A stretch of DNA of 64,000 nt, taken from Mariniblastus sp. GTDB lineage: Bacteria; Planctomycetota; Planctomycetia; Pirellulales; Pirellulaceae. Both the position numbers and the translations under genes were made by a program. The stretch lies in contig JAKVBF010000001.1 of the NCBI GenBank assembly GCA_022447555.1, forward strand, positions 25,560-89,559, read 5' to 3'. Each line of letters begins with the position of its first letter. The first letter of the stretch is position 1. Positions 35,201-45,605 of this stretch are shown piece after piece. The notes beneath the pieces are model-generated. The model ran no database searches. It had not been told where the DNA came from and saw only the letters and a program-made list of their open reading frames with translations.

Positions 35201-37370
35201 CACCACCACGAGCACCAGAGTGAGCCATCAGATAAACCGGATTGACGTACCCCAAACCACCTCGGTCATCGACCTCCATGGCCGCCATCATTTCTTTGGT
35301 GATGCTTTCGCGGGCGTGCGTCCAAGTATCAAGTACCTTGTTGTATCGCTCTTTTTCTGTGATCACACCACGCTCGTAGTGCTTGCGATATTTCAGTACC
35401 TCCTTTTCAGCCTCCGCTACAATTTTCTCTTTGCTATCGGGTGTCACGAGATCGTCCGTGGCGAACGAAAGTCCACTGCGAGTACTCTCCCGGAAACCCA
35501 ACTGGTTCATGTCGTCCAACAGATTGATCGTTGCACGACGCCCCAAACTCTGGTACGCATCCGAGATCACCGTCGCCAGATCACCACTTCGCATACCATA
35601 GTTGTAGAAATCCATTCCAGCAGGCAACATCATATTGAACAGAACACGACCATAAGAAGTTTCAATAATCTGACTTGGCAACTTCTCCTCTTCACTTAAT
35701 CGCACAGAGCGACCTTCTGGCAATCGCACTTTAATCTTGGCATGCATCGTAATGATGCCTTGCGAGAAGGCAGAATCCGCTTCGTCCAGTGAACTGAACG
35801 TCATCCCCTCACCGGTCTGGTTCGGCAGAAGCAGCGTAATGTAATAACAACCCATCACCGTGTCCTGAGACGGACTCATGATTGGTTTACCGTTGGACGG
35901 AGCAAAAATATTATTCGTCGACAACATCAACGTATGAGCCTCAACTTGAGCCTCGATAGAAAGCGGCAAGTGCACCGCCATTTGATCACCGTCAAAGTCC
36001 GCATTGAAACCTTTGCAAACCAGGGGATGCAAGTGGATCGCGTTTCCTTCGACTAAGGTCGGCTCAAATGCTTGAATGCCCATTCGATGCAACGTCGGAG
36101 CACGGTTCAAAAGTACAGGGTGATTCTTGATCACAAATTCCAGAATATCCCAAACTTCCTCATCCTTGCGTTCCAGCATTTTCTTCGCGCTTTTAATCGT
36201 ATCCGCATGCCCTAATTCCTTGAGCTTGCGAATAATAAAAGGCTGGTAAAGCTCTAGAGCGATTTTCTTAGGCAAACCACATTGATGCAACTTTAGTCGC
36301 GGTCCAACTACAATCACACTACGGGCCGAGTAATCAACACGTTTACCCAACAGGTTTTCACGGAAACGCCCTTGCTTTCCCTTGATCATGTCGGTCAGGG
36401 ACTTTAGAGGACGATTGCTACTACCGAGAACGGGGCGTTTGCAACGGTTGTTGTCAAACAAAGCATCCACCGATTGCTGAAGCATTCGTTTTTCATTCCG
36501 AATGATTACTTCCGGTGCATTCAAATCGACCAGTTTACGCAAGCGATTGTTTCGATTGATGATTCGGCGATACAAATCATTCAAATCACTTGTCGCAAAG
36601 TTGCCTGAATCTAATAGAACTAACGGCCGAAGATCTGGCGGGATTACAGGAATGACATCCAGAACCATCCATTCAGGCTTGTTATCACTATCTCGAATCG
36701 CTTCGACAATTTTCAAACGATTGGTAAGATCTTTTCTTTTCTGCTTGGAACCGGTTTCCGCCAGATCGACCCGCAGCCGCTCAGATAACTCAACGAGATC
36801 TAACTCAGAAAGTAGTCCACGAACCGCTTCGGCACCCATCCCGGCTTTAAAGGCATCGTCACCAAACTGAGCACGTGCGGCGCGATACTCCTCTTCGGTC
36901 AACAGCTGCTGCTTTTCAAGATCCGTTGTCCCAGGATCCGTCACAACGTAATCCTGAAAATAAATCACCTTTTCAAGACTACTGGTCTTCATCGCAAGCA
37001 GGTTACCCAAACGACTAGGCATCGCTTTGAAGAACCAGATGTGCACGACCGGGGCAGCCAGCTCAATGTGACCCATTCGTTTACGACGCACTCGCGAGTG
37101 GGTCACCTTGACACCACAACGGTCGCAAATCATTCCCTTGTACTTCATTCCGCGGTATTTACCACAGGCACACTCCCAGTCCTTTTCCGGACCAAAAATA
37201 CGCTCGCAAAACAGACCATCCTTTTCAGGGCGGTAAGTTCGATAGTTGATCGTTTCGGGCTTTTTTACTTCGCCCATCGACCAACTGCGAATATCATGCG
37301 GTCGTGCCAGACTGATTTTTACCGAGGCGTAATCGTTTACTCGTTCGTATGAGGTGTCGGCTATCGCCAT
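32202..37370 (-). CDS. rpoC: RNA polymerase beta' subunit with C-terminal helix-hairpin-helix repeats
   Basis: 1722 aa from ATG 37370, preceded by AGGAG; the GTG two codons upstream is an alternative. It has the N-terminal zinc finger ('CACGKYRG' and 'CDRCGV'), the active-site loop '[15 protein letters not shown]' with three Asp holding Mg, the bridge and trigger regions ('[10 protein letters not shown]', '[20 protein letters not shown]') and the second zinc site ('[13 protein letters not shown]'). After the conserved end (around residue 1420) comes a Gly/Pro/Ala-rich linker, then three copies of an 80-residue domain beginning 'LxxIEGIGPxI'. The enzyme is about 315 residues longer than E. coli beta'. 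Downstream of rpoB by 117 nt. Confidence 0.97.
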   Translation of the reverse strand: MAIADTSYERVNDYASVKISLARPHDIRSWSMGEVKKPETINYRTYRPEKDGLFCERIFGPEKDWECACGKYRGMKYKGMICDRCGVKVTHSRVRRKRMGHIELAAPVVHIWFFKAMPSRLGNLLAMKTSSLEKVIYFQDYVVTDPGTTDLEKQQLLTEEEYRAARAQFGDDAFKAGMGAEAVRGLLSELDLVELSERLRVDLAETGSKQKRKDLTNRLKIVEAIRDSDNKPEWMVLDVIPVIPPDLRPLVLLDSGNFATSDLNDLYRRIINRNNRLRKLVDLNAPEVIIRNEKRMLQQSVDALFDNNRCKRPVLGSSNRPLKSLTDMIKGKQGRFRENLLGKRVDYSARSVIVVGPRLKLHQCGLPKKIALELYQPFIIRKLKELGHADTIKSAKKMLERKDEEVWDILEFVIKNHPVLLNRAPTLHRMGIQAFEPTLVEGNAIHLHPLVCKGFNADFDGDQMAVHLPLSIEAQVEAHTLMLSTNNIFAPSNGKPIMSPSQDTVMGCYYITLLLPNQTGEGMTFSSLDEADSAFSQGIITMHAKIKVRLPEGRSVRLSEEEKLPSQIIETSYGRVLFNMMLPAGMDFYNYGMRSGDLATVISDAYQSLGRRATINLLDDMNQLGFRESTRSGLSFATDDLVTPDSKEKIVAEAEKEVLKYRKHYERGVITEKERYNKVLDTWTHARESITKEMMAAMEVDDRGGLGYVNPVYLMAHSGARGGVEQIRQLAGMRGLMAKPTGEIIETPIKANFREGLSVLEYFSSTHGARKGLADTALKTADSGYLTRKLADVAQNVVITMDDCGTTQGITKGVIYRGEQVEVRLATAINGRVSRQNIVNPVTDEVIVRENQMITPEIARKIEQLGLEKIQVRSPMTCEAALGVCRKCYGMDMSTGAEVEEGMAVGIIAAQSIGEPGTQLTMRTFHIGGVANTQTEENERKCKKAGTVKLTRMRYVTNSSGDTVVLNRNGEIAILDPRGRELENHAVPTGAVLKVHDDTVVKAGQVLCQWNPHAVPVLAEVGGRIRFEDIVEGETVQSEKDSSGTIRRTIIDFKGDMHPQIVIEDADGKPLDVYYLPERANVMVDEGQEISAGSAVAETPRESSGVSDITGGLPRVTEIFEARKPKDPAVLSEIDGVVEILAEKKRGKRMIIVRNEAGIEIEHLVPPGKRFRVHTGDHVKAGQQLIDGPLVPHDILHVSGEEAVQQYLTHEIQSVYRSQRVEINDKHIEIIVARMLRKVKIETTGDTNLLPGLVCDRFEFNVVNEELAQSLKISDPGDSDFAKGQVVKKVIVEDTNSKIEALGGKPAKGKKPSAATASTQLLGITKASVQSSSFISAASFQETTKVLTEAALAGKIDNLVGLKENVILGHLIPAGTGFRTFQESDVQYNLEALRSMAAAPIQSLEQSFPLLEPGAAAPTPSSEAPTMGVDILTGGFEDAGMPGGDGAAMLGMPTTDMVVETGPNDLTQIEGIGPEIAEMLNAFGVTTYPDLASRTPDQLREMLGAQFAMHDPTTWSDQAQLAASGDWEGLRAWQSQLHGGVEAAPATPAPAELPPADDLTRIEGIGPKIAEILVSSGVRTFADLASVTPEQLGMILGSEYAAHDPSTWPGQSQMAAAGQWDDLQSWQDQLDGGRPVQQLPVDDLKLIEGIGPKIEEILNASGVTSYVQLAGFTSQQVADLLTAAGNQYSAHDPTTWPNQAQMAAEGRWEELRAWQDELNGGQ
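32205..32981 (-). repeat. Three tandem 'IEGIGPxI' domains in the RpoC tail
   Basis: The repeats start near 32981, 32702 and 32447 in coding order and run 93, 85 and 81 codons including linkers. Each has a helix-hairpin-helix-like start ('[16 protein letters not shown]'), a 'gVxtfxdLAs' helix and an invariant 'AHDPxTWP' followed by a Trp-rich end ('[11 protein letters not shown]'). The copies are clearly homologous but diverged. Confidence 0.9.
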
Positions 37371-37487
37371 GTTCACCTGCTCCTTATCTAGACCACTGAG
37401 GGAATTGTCTCAAAACTATCAGGATGTTGGGTTCGAATATAGGTTTACGACGAGTTCACCCAAACATTCGCCGTAAACCATCGCGTT

Positions 37488-40400
37488 CTAGCCGCGTCGT
37501 TTTTCAAGTTGCATGTTGAGCCCCAAACCGCGAATTTCGTTAGTCAAAACATCGAAGCTGGCCGGGGTTCCCGCCTCCAATGTATTTTCACCTTTGACCA
37601 TTGATTCATAAATTTTGGTACGGCCTTCGACATCGTCACTCTTGACCGTCAACAACTCCTGAAGGATGTAAGCGGCTCCATAAGCTTCCAGAGCCCAAAC
37701 TTCCATCTCTCCGAATCGCTGTCCACCAAACCGGGCTTTTCCGCCAAGCGGTTGCTGGGTAATCAACGAGTAAGGCCCTGTACTTCGGGCATGAACTTTA
37801 TCATCAACCAAGTGATGCAGCTTCAACATATAGATGTATCCGACCGTCGTTTCTTGGCCGAGCCGTTCACCGGTTCGCCCGTCGTAAAGGTAGGACTTAC
37901 CATGCCGCGGCAATCCGGCTTCCTCCAAACAATCGTTGATTAATTCTTCGGTAGCCCCGTCAAACACAGGAGTGATCGCTTGGAATCCGAGCTTGGAACC
38001 TGCCCACCCAAGATGGGTTTCCAGAATCTGTCCCACGTTCATCCGACTGGGTACGCCCAGCGGATTGAGCAGAATTTGCAAAGGCGTGCCATCTTCGAGA
38101 AACGGCATATCTTCGACCGGCAGGATTTTGGCAATCACACCCTTATTACCGTGACGACCCGCCATCTTGTCGCCCACTGAAATGGTACGCTTGGTCGCAA
38201 TGTAAACCTTAACCATCTGGAGAACACCACTACGCAATTCGTCACCACGTTTCATGCTGTTGACGACCCGATCCCGGACATCCATCGCTGTTTCCACGGA
38301 CGTCCAATAGTCTTGGTAGATCTGCTCAATCTGGGAAACACGATCGGCACTTCGCATGCCACCGACGACGGTGCTCAGCCTAAAACTGGCCGCCTTTTCA
38401 GCAATGAATTTGGGATTTTGATCCCGCGTCAAAGGGGTCTCATCTTCGTCAGTCAGGGTTTTACCAGTCACTTTTTCCATCGCTGCGATCATTGCAGTGA
38501 AGGCCATAGCAACGGCTTCGTTCCCCTCTGTCTCAGCTGCCTTAAGGTCTTTTTCAAAAACCTTTCGCTCTTCCTCTGCCAAACTCATCCGACGCGAGAA
38601 ACGCTGAGCGTCAATCACAATCCCCTCGATCCCCGAGGGAACTTCAAGAGAATCGTTTTTAACATCTTCACCCGCTCGGCCGAAAATCGCGTGTAAGAGT
38701 TTTTCTTCCGGCGTCAATTCTGTCTTAGATTTCGGCGAAACCTTTCCGACTAAAATGTCCCCGGGTCGCACATACGTACCCACCTGAACAATGCCGTTGT
38801 CATCCAGATTTCGCAATGCTTTTTCGCTGACATTGGGAATGTCTCGTGTGAACTCTTCACGGCCCAACTTGGTTTCGCGAATCTCGACGTCGAATTCTTC
38901 GATATGAATCGACGTATAGGTGTCGTTTTGAACCAACTCTTGGCTAATGATAATGGCATCTTCGTAGTTGTAGCCGTCGAACGACATGAATCCAACCAAG
39001 ACATTTCGCCCCAAGGCCAACTCGCCCTTGTAGGTTGCGGCGCCATCAGCAATCACCTCGTTCTTCTCAACCCGTTGGCCCGGTTTGACGAGAGGCTTTT
39101 GATTCAAACAAGTTCGCTCATTCAAGCCGACGTATTTCTTTAAAGGATAGATATCCGTGCCAACCTCGATCCGCGTTGAGTCAACGTAGGTCACCTTTCC
39201 GGCTCGCAGGGATTTGATCACCATACTGGAGTTCTCGGCGACGATCCGCTCCATACCCGTGCCCACGATCGGAGGCTCGGCCACCAATAAAGGCACAGCT
39301 TGACGCTGCATGTTAGAGCCCATCAAAGCTCGGTTTGCATCGTCGTGCTCAAGGAAGGGAATCAGCCCCGCCGACACGCCCACCATTTGTGACGGGGCAA
39401 TGTCGATGTATTGAACCATTTCTGGTGCCGCCAAGTCAAAGTCCGCTCGGTAGCGTGCAATAATATTACCGCCCAATTGTTTGGAACCTACAATCTCACC
39501 GTTTTCAACCGACGTATCAGCCGGCGCGACATACGCCTCCGACTCTTCGTCAGCCCTCAACCAAACGATGTTCTCAGTGATCTTGCCTTTTTTGACTTCC
39601 GCATATGGCGTTACTAGAAAACCGTAATCATCCACACTGGCAAAAATTGCCAGGCTGGAGATCAGCCCAATGTTGGTTCCCTCAGGCGTCTCGATCGGAC
39701 AAATACGACCGTAGTGAGAAATGTGAACATCGCGAACCTCAAAACCAGCTCGCTTACGGTTCAAACCACCCGGACCCAACGCGGACAAACGTCGCTCATG
39801 AGTAAGCTGACTTAGCGGATTGGTTTGATCGACCACCTGCGAGAGCTCACCACGGCCAAAGAAGTATTCGATCGCCGCAGAGATGCTTTTCGGATTCACC
39901 AAACTACGCGGTGTCATATCTTCCTGATCCTTGAGACTCATCCGCTCTTGAACCGTCCGACGCAGCTTGAGAAAGCCTTTCCGCAACTCATCACTCGCCA
40001 ATTCATCAATGGTCCGCAGCCGACGATTCCCCAAGTGGTCAATATCGTCAATCATCGCGTCGCCACCGGGAACCGAAAGCTCCAGCAAGTAACGAATCGA
40101 GGCTAAAATGTCCTCAGGACGCAGAGTCATTTCTTTTTCCGAAACGCCGAGATCTAACTTGCGATTGATTCGGAAACGTCCCACCTTACCGAGGCGATAA
40201 CGGTTCTCGTCGTAAAACTTCTCGGTAAACAAAGTCCTCGCTTTCTCCAAAGCAGGGGGATTGCCTGGTCGCAATCGCTGGTAAATCCGGAGCAACGCTT
40301 CTTCATGACTGGATGTCGAGTCATCGGCCAAAGCGTTGAACACAATTTGCGTTCGCGGTGCCGGCATGACTTCACAGGTTTTTACGTTCGCGGTGCAGAT

Positions 40401-41222
40401 CGTCTCCGCACAGTCTTTGGAGATTTTACGCCCCGCTTCAACGATGATTTCGCCCGCCCGATCGCTGGTTCCAGGATAAACGATATCATCGACAGCAATC
40501 TTACCTTCCAGCTTGGAGGCACTTCTCCCATCAACCACCTTCACTTTGGCGGTGTCATAAAACGCTCGCAGGATTTGTGAATCCTCGCTGTACTTAGGAT
40601 CCATCGCTCGCAATAAAGTGATCGCCGAAAACTTTCCACTCTGGTCAATCCGAACCGTCATGGAATCTTTTTTCGTGACGTTCAATTCAATCCAACTGCC
40701 CCGCTCGGGAATCACCCTGCAGCTCGCTAATTTCCGATCCGAAGTCGTGTCGTTTTCAAGGACAAAATCAATCCCCGGACTACGATGTAACTGACTGACA
40801 ACAACTCGCTCAGCACCATTGATGATGAACTCACCACCACCCAGCATGATCGGGATGTCTCCGAGGAACACTTCTTCCTCCACCGGTTCATCCTTCGCCA
40901 GTCGCAGCCAGACGCGAAACGGCTGTCCGTAGGTCAGGCGCAGCTGTCGACACTCTTCAGGCGTGTAACGCGGTTTGCCCAACTCATAGTGCAGGTACTC
41001 AAGACGGAGCTGTTTATCATAACTCTCGATCGGGAAGATTTCTTTCAGAACACCTTCAATGCCCTGATCTTTCCGTTTCTCGATCTCCAAGCCGGTTTGC
41101 AAAAAATTGCCATAGCTCACCGTTTGGATTTTTGTTAGATCAGGTGGGATCTCATAATTGCGACCGCTGCCATATCGCCGAACAGCTTCTGGTTGTAAAC
41201 GTCGCTCAACTGGGGTTGCCAT
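37488..41222 (-). CDS. rpoB: RNA polymerase beta subunit
   Basis: 1244 aa from ATG 41222 with a GGAG site about 11 nt upstream; the track start is a TTG seven codons earlier. The rifampicin-pocket region is complete ('[20 protein letters not shown]'), followed by '[18 protein letters not shown]' and '[15 protein letters not shown]'. The C-terminal clamp segment has '[20 protein letters not shown]'. It pairs with beta' to form the catalytic core. It is somewhat shorter than the E. coli subunit (1342 aa), so large lineage insertions of the proteobacterial type are absent. Confidence 0.98.
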   Translation of the reverse strand: MATPVERRLQPEAVRRYGSGRNYEIPPDLTKIQTVSYGNFLQTGLEIEKRKDQGIEGVLKEIFPIESYDKQLRLEYLHYELGKPRYTPEECRQLRLTYGQPFRVWLRLAKDEPVEEEVFLGDIPIMLGGGEFIINGAERVVVSQLHRSPGIDFVLENDTTSDRKLASCRVIPERGSWIELNVTKKDSMTVRIDQSGKFSAITLLRAMDPKYSEDSQILRAFYDTAKVKVVDGRSASKLEGKIAVDDIVYPGTSDRAGEIIVEAGRKISKDCAETICTANVKTCEVMPAPRTQIVFNALADDSTSSHEEALLRIYQRLRPGNPPALEKARTLFTEKFYDENRYRLGKVGRFRINRKLDLGVSEKEMTLRPEDILASIRYLLELSVPGGDAMIDDIDHLGNRRLRTIDELASDELRKGFLKLRRTVQERMSLKDQEDMTPRSLVNPKSISAAIEYFFGRGELSQVVDQTNPLSQLTHERRLSALGPGGLNRKRAGFEVRDVHISHYGRICPIETPEGTNIGLISSLAIFASVDDYGFLVTPYAEVKKGKITENIVWLRADEESEAYVAPADTSVENGEIVGSKQLGGNIIARYRADFDLAAPEMVQYIDIAPSQMVGVSAGLIPFLEHDDANRALMGSNMQRQAVPLLVAEPPIVGTGMERIVAENSSMVIKSLRAGKVTYVDSTRIEVGTDIYPLKKYVGLNERTCLNQKPLVKPGQRVEKNEVIADGAATYKGELALGRNVLVGFMSFDGYNYEDAIIISQELVQNDTYTSIHIEEFDVEIRETKLGREEFTRDIPNVSEKALRNLDDNGIVQVGTYVRPGDILVGKVSPKSKTELTPEEKLLHAIFGRAGEDVKNDSLEVPSGIEGIVIDAQRFSRRMSLAEEERKVFEKDLKAAETEGNEAVAMAFTAMIAAMEKVTGKTLTDEDETPLTRDQNPKFIAEKAASFRLSTVVGGMRSADRVSQIEQIYQDYWTSVETAMDVRDRVVNSMKRGDELRSGVLQMVKVYIATKRTISVGDKMAGRHGNKGVIAKILPVEDMPFLEDGTPLQILLNPLGVPSRMNVGQILETHLGWAGSKLGFQAITPVFDGATEELINDCLEEAGLPRHGKSYLYDGRTGERLGQETTVGYIYMLKLHHLVDDKVHARSTGPYSLITQQPLGGKARFGGQRFGEMEVWALEAYGAAYILQELLTVKSDDVEGRTKIYESMVKGENTLEAGTPASFDVLTNEIRGLGLNMQLEKRRG

Positions 41223-41667
41223 AAGCGCAGAATCTCCAATCAAAAATTGAAACCGAGTTGTTTCAACTCTGGGGTGTTAGTTTTTTTTCGAAGCGAGTGA
41301 ATCAAAGAATGTCCGTAACTACTTAACGAGGAAATCGCCAACTGGAAGCACCATGAAACTGAAGTCCACAAGGTGGCGCGAGGGCACACCAAATTGACCG
41401 CGGAAAACAAATCATGATTTGACAATAGCCATCGCCTCTCGTTCAGCACACGCCGTGAAACGATCTTTGCGGGTACTGCTATCAAGCCAATCACTTGAAC
41501 GCAGCTCCCAGTTTCACGACGGGTTGGTCGGTAGCCTTGCACGCAACTCTCAACGAACAAAACACGGACAGGCCTTGGAACAAATACGCATTGCGAGGCC
41601 ATCCTCTTCCCGCAATGCGACGATAAATCGGTTTCGGGTCAGCCCATCAAGGCCAACCCGACTGTTC
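41223..41667 (-). promoter_or_regulatory. rplL-rpoB intergenic region with hairpin
   Basis: 445 nt without a credible gene; the 120-aa ORF in the track here runs into rpoB and has no family features. About 50 nt past the rplL stop is a perfect 8-bp stem, 'gcattgcg' (41588-41595) with 'cgcaatgc' (41611-41618), loop 15 nt, with no T-run. In E. coli the same spacer holds an attenuator and an RNase III site that set rplL:rpoB stoichiometry; an equivalent role here is inferred. Confidence 0.45.
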
Positions 41668-42078
41668 CTACTTCATCTCGACGCTACCACCGGCACCTTC
41701 GATGTCGGCTTTAATCTTTTCAGCGTCTTCTTTGGACACGGCTTCTTTCAAAGTAGCCGGGCAGGATTCAACCATCTTCTTGGCTTCCATCAGAGAAGCA
41801 CCAGTGACCGCTTTAACCTGCTTGACGACGTCCAGCTTCTTATCACCAAAGCCAGTCAATACAACGTCAAACTCAGTTTGTGCTTCGGCCGCGGCTTCAC
41901 CACCGCCACCGCCACCACCGGACATCACAACGGCGCCACCAGCAGCTGCCTTGATACCATGAACCTCTTCTAGGTAATCACTCAACTCTTTGGCAGCCTT
42001 AAGTGTCATCTCTGCAATCTGATCGCCCATCTGCTTAGCCGAATCAGAGTATTCTACGGTTGCTGTTTCTTCAGACAT
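41668..42078 (-). CDS. rplL: 50S ribosomal protein L7/L12
   Basis: 136 aa from ATG 42078, with AGGTGA about 8 nt upstream; the track start adds 13 residues. The N-terminal dimerisation helix ('MGDQIAEMTLKAAKELSDYL') is followed by a flexible hinge with seven consecutive Gly. The C-terminal factor-binding domain is typical ('FDVVLTGFGDKKLDVVKQVK', 'GLxEAKxxVE'-like segment). Multiple copies form the ribosomal stalk that recruits EF-Tu and EF-G. The N-terminal segment is slightly longer than in E. coli. Confidence 0.97.
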   Translation of the reverse strand: MSEETATVEYSDSAKQMGDQIAEMTLKAAKELSDYLEEVHGIKAAAGGAVVMSGGGGGGGEAAAEAQTEFDVVLTGFGDKKLDVVKQVKAVTGASLMEAKKMVESCPATLKEAVSKEDAEKIKADIEGAGGSVEMK

Positions 42079-42223
42079 TTCGTCGTCACCTTTCTTAAAA
42101 CTAACGCTGCTCACCACCTGCGGGAATGAGAGCCGCTTTTCGTCATTACAATCTATATGAATTATCTCAACTGCTTACCGCACAACAAACAGTCAAATTT
42201 TGTTCCTGAATCGAAGCCAGGCC

Positions 42224-42745
42224 TTAATCTTCACTCCCGGCCTTCTCCTTAACCTGGCTGGCCAATGCCGAACCCGGTCCCGTCAATTGAGCCGCCAACT
42301 GACTTCCTGGGCCAAGTATCTGGCCGACCAGCATGCTCAACTGCTCTGCCCGACTCGGCCACTTACTTATCTCTGCCACACGCTGGGGAGACAGCTGTTC
42401 ACCGTCCATCACCCCGCCGCGGGTTTCAAACTCCTCAAAGTCCTCATCCTGGTTCAGATCTTCAACTTCCTTCACCAGAGAGACAAAATCCTCGGCACCC
42501 CAAAGCACCGCATTGGTTCCGCCTACTCCTTCAAAAGCAGGAGCAAGGGCTGTACCTTCAGTGGCCCGACGAGCCAGGCTGTTCTTAACAACCAACAGGC
42601 TGATGTCCTTCTCGCGAAGACGCTTCCGTAACGCACCATTGGAATTAGCATCCAAGCCAATCACATTCGCCAAAACACAATCCGTAACACCTTCCAGGCG
42701 ATTCGAAATATCTTTGGACAACAGATCTTTTACGTATTTACTCAT
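42224..42745 (-). CDS. rplJ: 50S ribosomal protein L10
   Basis: 173 aa, normal length. It starts 'MSKYVKDLLSKDISNRL', contains 'ISLLVVKNSLARRATEG' and ends with the helix that anchors L7/L12 dimers. The gene is 42 nt after rplA, so no long L10-leader structure fits between them. L10 is the base of the ribosomal stalk. In many bacteria the L10-L12 complex represses this operon; the short spacer suggests any such site lies inside rplA or further upstream. Confidence 0.96.
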   Translation of the reverse strand: MSKYVKDLLSKDISNRLEGVTDCVLANVIGLDANSNGALRKRLREKDISLLVVKNSLARRATEGTALAPAFEGVGGTNAVLWGAEDFVSLVKEVEDLNQDEDFEEFETRGGVMDGEQLSPQRVAEISKWPSRAEQLSMLVGQILGPGSQLAAQLTGPGSALASQVKEKAGSED

Positions 42746-42787
42746 TGGAAAAATCTTTCCAGTTATCTATCTAACTACACAAATGAA

Positions 42788-43465
42788 TTAAGCGGCAACG
42801 GCAATACCGGGACTCATCGTGGCCGAAATCGAGATACTCTTGACGTAGGTGCCTTTGGAAGAATTCGGCTTCAACGAATCAATCAACTCGATGAAGGCCG
42901 CAATGTTCTCTTCTAATTGCTTTGGCTCAAAACTCATACGCCCAACCACGGCGTGCACGTTCCCGCCGCTATCATTGCGAAACTCCACCTTGCCCGCCTT
43001 ATACTCAGACACCGCTTTCGCCACATCAGGTGTCACCGTCCCAGCACGAGGAGAAGGCATCAAGCCACGAGGACCGAGCACACGACCCAAAGGCCCAACC
43101 ACACCCATCATGTCAGGCGATGCGATACATACATCAAAGTCAAGCCAACCATCTTGAACTTTCTTAGCCAACTCCTCCTGGCCCACTTCATCCGCACCCG
43201 CCTCGGTTGCGGCTTCTGCGGCGGGGCCTTTTGCGAATACCACGATTCGCTGACTCTTTCCGATCCCATGGGGCAATACGATTGATCCGCGAACAAGCTG
43301 CTCGGCCTGCTTAGCATCAATCCCCAAGTGCATATGTATTTCGACCGTCTGATCAAATTTGGTTCCGTCAAAACCCTTCAAGACCGCAACCGCCTCTGGC
43401 AATGCAAGAGGATCCTCAGTCACTTTTTCAAAGAGTCCACGATAACGTTTAGAATGTTTACCCAT
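42788..43465 (-). CDS. rplA: 50S ribosomal protein L1
   Basis: 225 aa from ATG 43465 ('[15 protein letters not shown]'); the 37 extra residues in the track precede the conserved start and reach back to the rplK stop. The sequence '[19 protein letters not shown]' and '[20 protein letters not shown]' are hallmark L1 segments. L1 forms the mobile stalk at the E site and can act as a translational repressor of its own operon. It follows rplK by 67 nt. Confidence 0.97.
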   Translation of the reverse strand: MGKHSKRYRGLFEKVTEDPLALPEAVAVLKGFDGTKFDQTVEIHMHLGIDAKQAEQLVRGSIVLPHGIGKSQRIVVFAKGPAAEAATEAGADEVGQEELAKKVQDGWLDFDVCIASPDMMGVVGPLGRVLGPRGLMPSPRAGTVTPDVAKAVSEYKAGKVEFRNDSGGNVHAVVGRMSFEPKQLEENIAAFIELIDSLKPNSSKGTYVKSISISATMSPGIAVAA

Positions 43466-43532
43466 TACTTTGTATTTCCGTGCTTCCAACGAGCCTGCGT
43501 TGTTTTCTTTTCTTAACCCGACGCAACCAAAC

Positions 43533-43958
43533 TTAATCGGTAACATCGATCCCCATACTACGGGCCGTTCCTTCAATCATCCGACACGCGTGATCCAAAT
43601 CGCGTGCATTCAGGTCTGCCATCTTTTTCTCACAAATCTCCTCGACCTGCTTACGAGAAACTTTCGCCACCTTATCCCGGTTGGGGACTCCCGAACCTTT
43701 CGCAATCCCTGCTGCGATTTTCAACAGCGCGGCAGCGGGTGGACTTTTGGTAACAAAATCGAACGAGCGATCGTTGTAAACCGAAACAATGACCGGGATG
43801 GGAGTCCCATTGAACTCCTTCGTGCGGTCGTTGAATTGCTGCACAAACTGCCCGAGGTTGATCCCAAACTTACCCAGCGAGGTACCCACCGGTGGAGCGG
43901 GAGTGGCCTGTCCACCAGGAACTTGAAATTTCGCCTGTCCAACTAACTGTTTTGCCAT
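43533..43958 (-). CDS. rplK: 50S ribosomal protein L11
   Basis: 141 aa, standard length. It starts '[20 protein letters not shown]', and the N-terminal domain contains '[20 protein letters not shown]', the proline-rich part that binds thiopeptides and release factors. The C-terminal RNA-binding domain has '[10 protein letters not shown]'. The glycine-rich '[19 protein letters not shown]' is typical. L11 with L10/L12 forms the GTPase-associated centre. It lies 47 nt after nusG. Confidence 0.97.
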   Translation of the reverse strand: MAKQLVGQAKFQVPGGQATPAPPVGTSLGKFGINLGQFVQQFNDRTKEFNGTPIPVIVSVYNDRSFDFVTKSPPAAALLKIAAGIAKGSGVPNRDKVAKVSRKQVEEICEKKMADLNARDLDHACRMIEGTARSMGIDVTD

Positions 43959-44005
43959 TTCTACTATCTCAATCTATTCTGTGCGTGATCCCAACGACGG
44001 GCCGC

Positions 44006-44791
44006 TTAAACGTCTTCGACCTGCCAGTGATCCAGCTCGACGGGATTCGGGCGACCAAAGATATTAATCATCACCGTCACACGCCCGTTTCGCTCATCAA
44101 TATTGGAAACTTCGCCTTCGTAATTCTGAAAATAACCCTCTTTGACACGGACACGATCTCCAACGCTGAACTTAATCGCCGTCTTCGGCTCTTCGCTCTC
44201 CTCGTCTTCGGGAGGACGCGTCGTATCAATAATTCTTTTGATCTCGTCAGACGAGAGCGGCGCCGGCTTGCCAGCAGCCCCTGTAAAGTCACCAATCCCC
44301 GGCGTTTCTCGAACCAAGAACCAAGTGTCGTCGTTAATGGACATCTTGACCACGATGTAGCCAGGGTACAACTTTCGCTTAACAATCCTCTGCTTACCCG
44401 ACTTGGCAAATTCGCGAACATCTTCGGTAGGGACTAATATGTCACCAAAAAACGGCTCATATCCAGCCATCTTTACCCGACGCTGCAACGCCGCACAAAT
44501 CGACGTCTCTCGATTCACTTGCACTTTCAAGATGTACCAATCCATCTCCAAGTCATCTTCTACAACCATCTCTTCATCGACAAACTCTTCAATCGGTGAG
44601 GCGTCTTCGTCACCCGACTCTTCTTCCTCGTCTTCCACAACCATCTCATCAGGACGAAACCCGAATTCATTCACCTCTTCTTCCTCAGCCACATCCACCG
44701 GCTCCGAGACCTGAGGGGTATCAGCAGCCAACACGGGGTCACCTTCCGACTCCGCGGCTTCGTCATTCGAAATGGAATTGTCTTCAACCAT
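44006..44791 (-). CDS. nusG: Transcription factor NusG with an 82-residue acidic N-terminal extension
   Basis: 261 aa from ATG 44791, 10 nt after the secE stop; the track start at 44833 would overlap secE. Residues 83-190 form the NGN domain ('MDWYILKVQVNRETSICAAL', 'LYPGYIVVKMSINDDTWFLV', 'RETPGIGDFTG') and the C-terminus is the KOW domain ('FSVGDRVRVKEGYFQNYEGE'). Residues 1-82 are extremely acidic ('VVEDEEEESGDEDASPIEEF'). A start at the Met of 'MDWYIL' would give a normal-sized NusG, but the extension is open in frame and fills the spacer to secE exactly. NusG binds RNA polymerase, Rho and S10. Confidence 0.94.
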   Translation of the reverse strand: MVEDNSISNDEAAESEGDPVLAADTPQVSEPVDVAEEEEVNEFGFRPDEMVVEDEEEESGDEDASPIEEFVDEEMVVEDDLEMDWYILKVQVNRETSICAALQRRVKMAGYEPFFGDILVPTEDVREFAKSGKQRIVKRKLYPGYIVVKMSINDDTWFLVRETPGIGDFTGAAGKPAPLSSDEIKRIIDTTRPPEDEESEEPKTAIKFSVGDRVRVKEGYFQNYEGEVSNIDERNGRVTVMINIFGRPNPVELDHWQVEDV

Positions 44792-44801
44792 CTGCAGCGC
44801 C

Positions 44802-45254
44802 CTAGCCGGTATACCGAATCCCGATAACTTCAAAAATCTTCGTCCAAATCACATCAAAAGAGAACAGAGCCAACGCCATCGCAAAAATAACAAAAATCAC
44901 GACACACGAAGCGCTCCACAACTCAGTCTTGCCTGGCCATGAAACCTTATTCATCTCAGCTTCAACCGCAATCAAAAAGTCCGCAAATCGCGTATAATTA
45001 ACCACACGATAGGCAAACCAAACGCCAATACAGCCAATCAAAAAAGGAACCGCATACTTCGCACCGACAAACCAGCCTGAAACAAACGACACCCTCGAAA
45101 TCTCGTAGGCAGCCAAACAGACCAACACCACAACTGCAAGGAAGGTCACCTGCCGCACAATCCGACCCTGATTCGGCTTGTACAAACCAACATTAAAAAG
45201 CTCGGACCAGAAACTTCCCTGACTGTCCTGCTTTTGCTTTGCCATTGAACTCAT
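44802..45254 (-). CDS. secE: Preprotein translocase subunit SecE
   Basis: 150 aa from the ATG at 45254 (147 from the Met at 45245). It has three predicted transmembrane helices ('VTFLAVVVLVCLAAYEI', 'YAVPFLIGCIGVWFAYRVV', 'CVVIFVIFAMALALFSFDVIW'), as in E. coli, rather than the single-helix form of many bacteria. The conserved cytoplasmic amphipathic motif 'AEMNKVSWPGKTELW' precedes the last helix. SecE clamps SecY in the inner-membrane translocon. Its position before nusG is the conserved bacterial order. Confidence 0.95.
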   Translation of the reverse strand: MSSMAKQKQDSQGSFWSELFNVGLYKPNQGRIVRQVTFLAVVVLVCLAAYEISRVSFVSGWFVGAKYAVPFLIGCIGVWFAYRVVNYTRFADFLIAVEAEMNKVSWPGKTELWSASCVVIFVIFAMALALFSFDVIWTKIFEVIGIRYTG

Positions 45255-45394
45255 GGATTACCTCTATACCGAATCACGAACGACTCAATCCCTACTGCTC
45301 GAAACCCAGCTCAATAAACCTATTCACTACAAAAACCACTACTCAATACGTGCCGTCGCCAGTCAAATCTCAATCCAATTCGACTGCAAACAAA

Positions 45395-45467
45395 CAGGGG
45401 CGGAGGGACTTGAACCCGCAACCGCTGGTTTTGGAAACCAGTGCTCTGCCAATTGAGCTACACCCCT
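45395..45467 (-). tRNA. trpT: tRNA-Trp (anticodon CCA)
   Basis: On the minus strand it reads 'AGGGGTGTAGCTCAATTGGC', with a perfect 7-bp acceptor stem (cacccct at 45461-45467 with aggggcg at 45396-45402) and a G discriminator. The anticodon stem-loop is 'CTGGT TTCCAAA ACCAG'. The T arm 'GGTTCAAGTCC' is standard. It lies between tuf and secE, as in E. coli. Confidence 0.97.
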
Positions 45468-45560
45468 TTAACCTGGTGCATCCGACTCAAGTCCTGACTC
45501 GCCTTTCTGCGCCGAAAGCGTCGTACGAATTCCTCGCCCGACGCCAACGCCTAAACCAAA

Positions 45561-45589
45561 CAGGCACGTGCCATGTCAGCAAGTGCCTG
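45561..45589 (-). terminator. Weak hairpin downstream of tuf
   Basis: Arms 'caggcac' (45561-45567) and 'gtgcctg' (45583-45589) with a 15-nt loop lie 16 nt past the tuf stop. On the minus strand only three T follow, so it may be a partial terminator or a processing structure before tRNA-Trp. Confidence 0.3.
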
Positions 45590-45605
45590 ATCGAATTCCT
45601 TCTAT

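Noticed and set aside
41240-41602. 120-aa minus-strand ORF between rplL and rpoB
   Set aside because: It runs to the rpoB start, has no ribosome binding site or family motif, and covers the probable attenuator hairpin.
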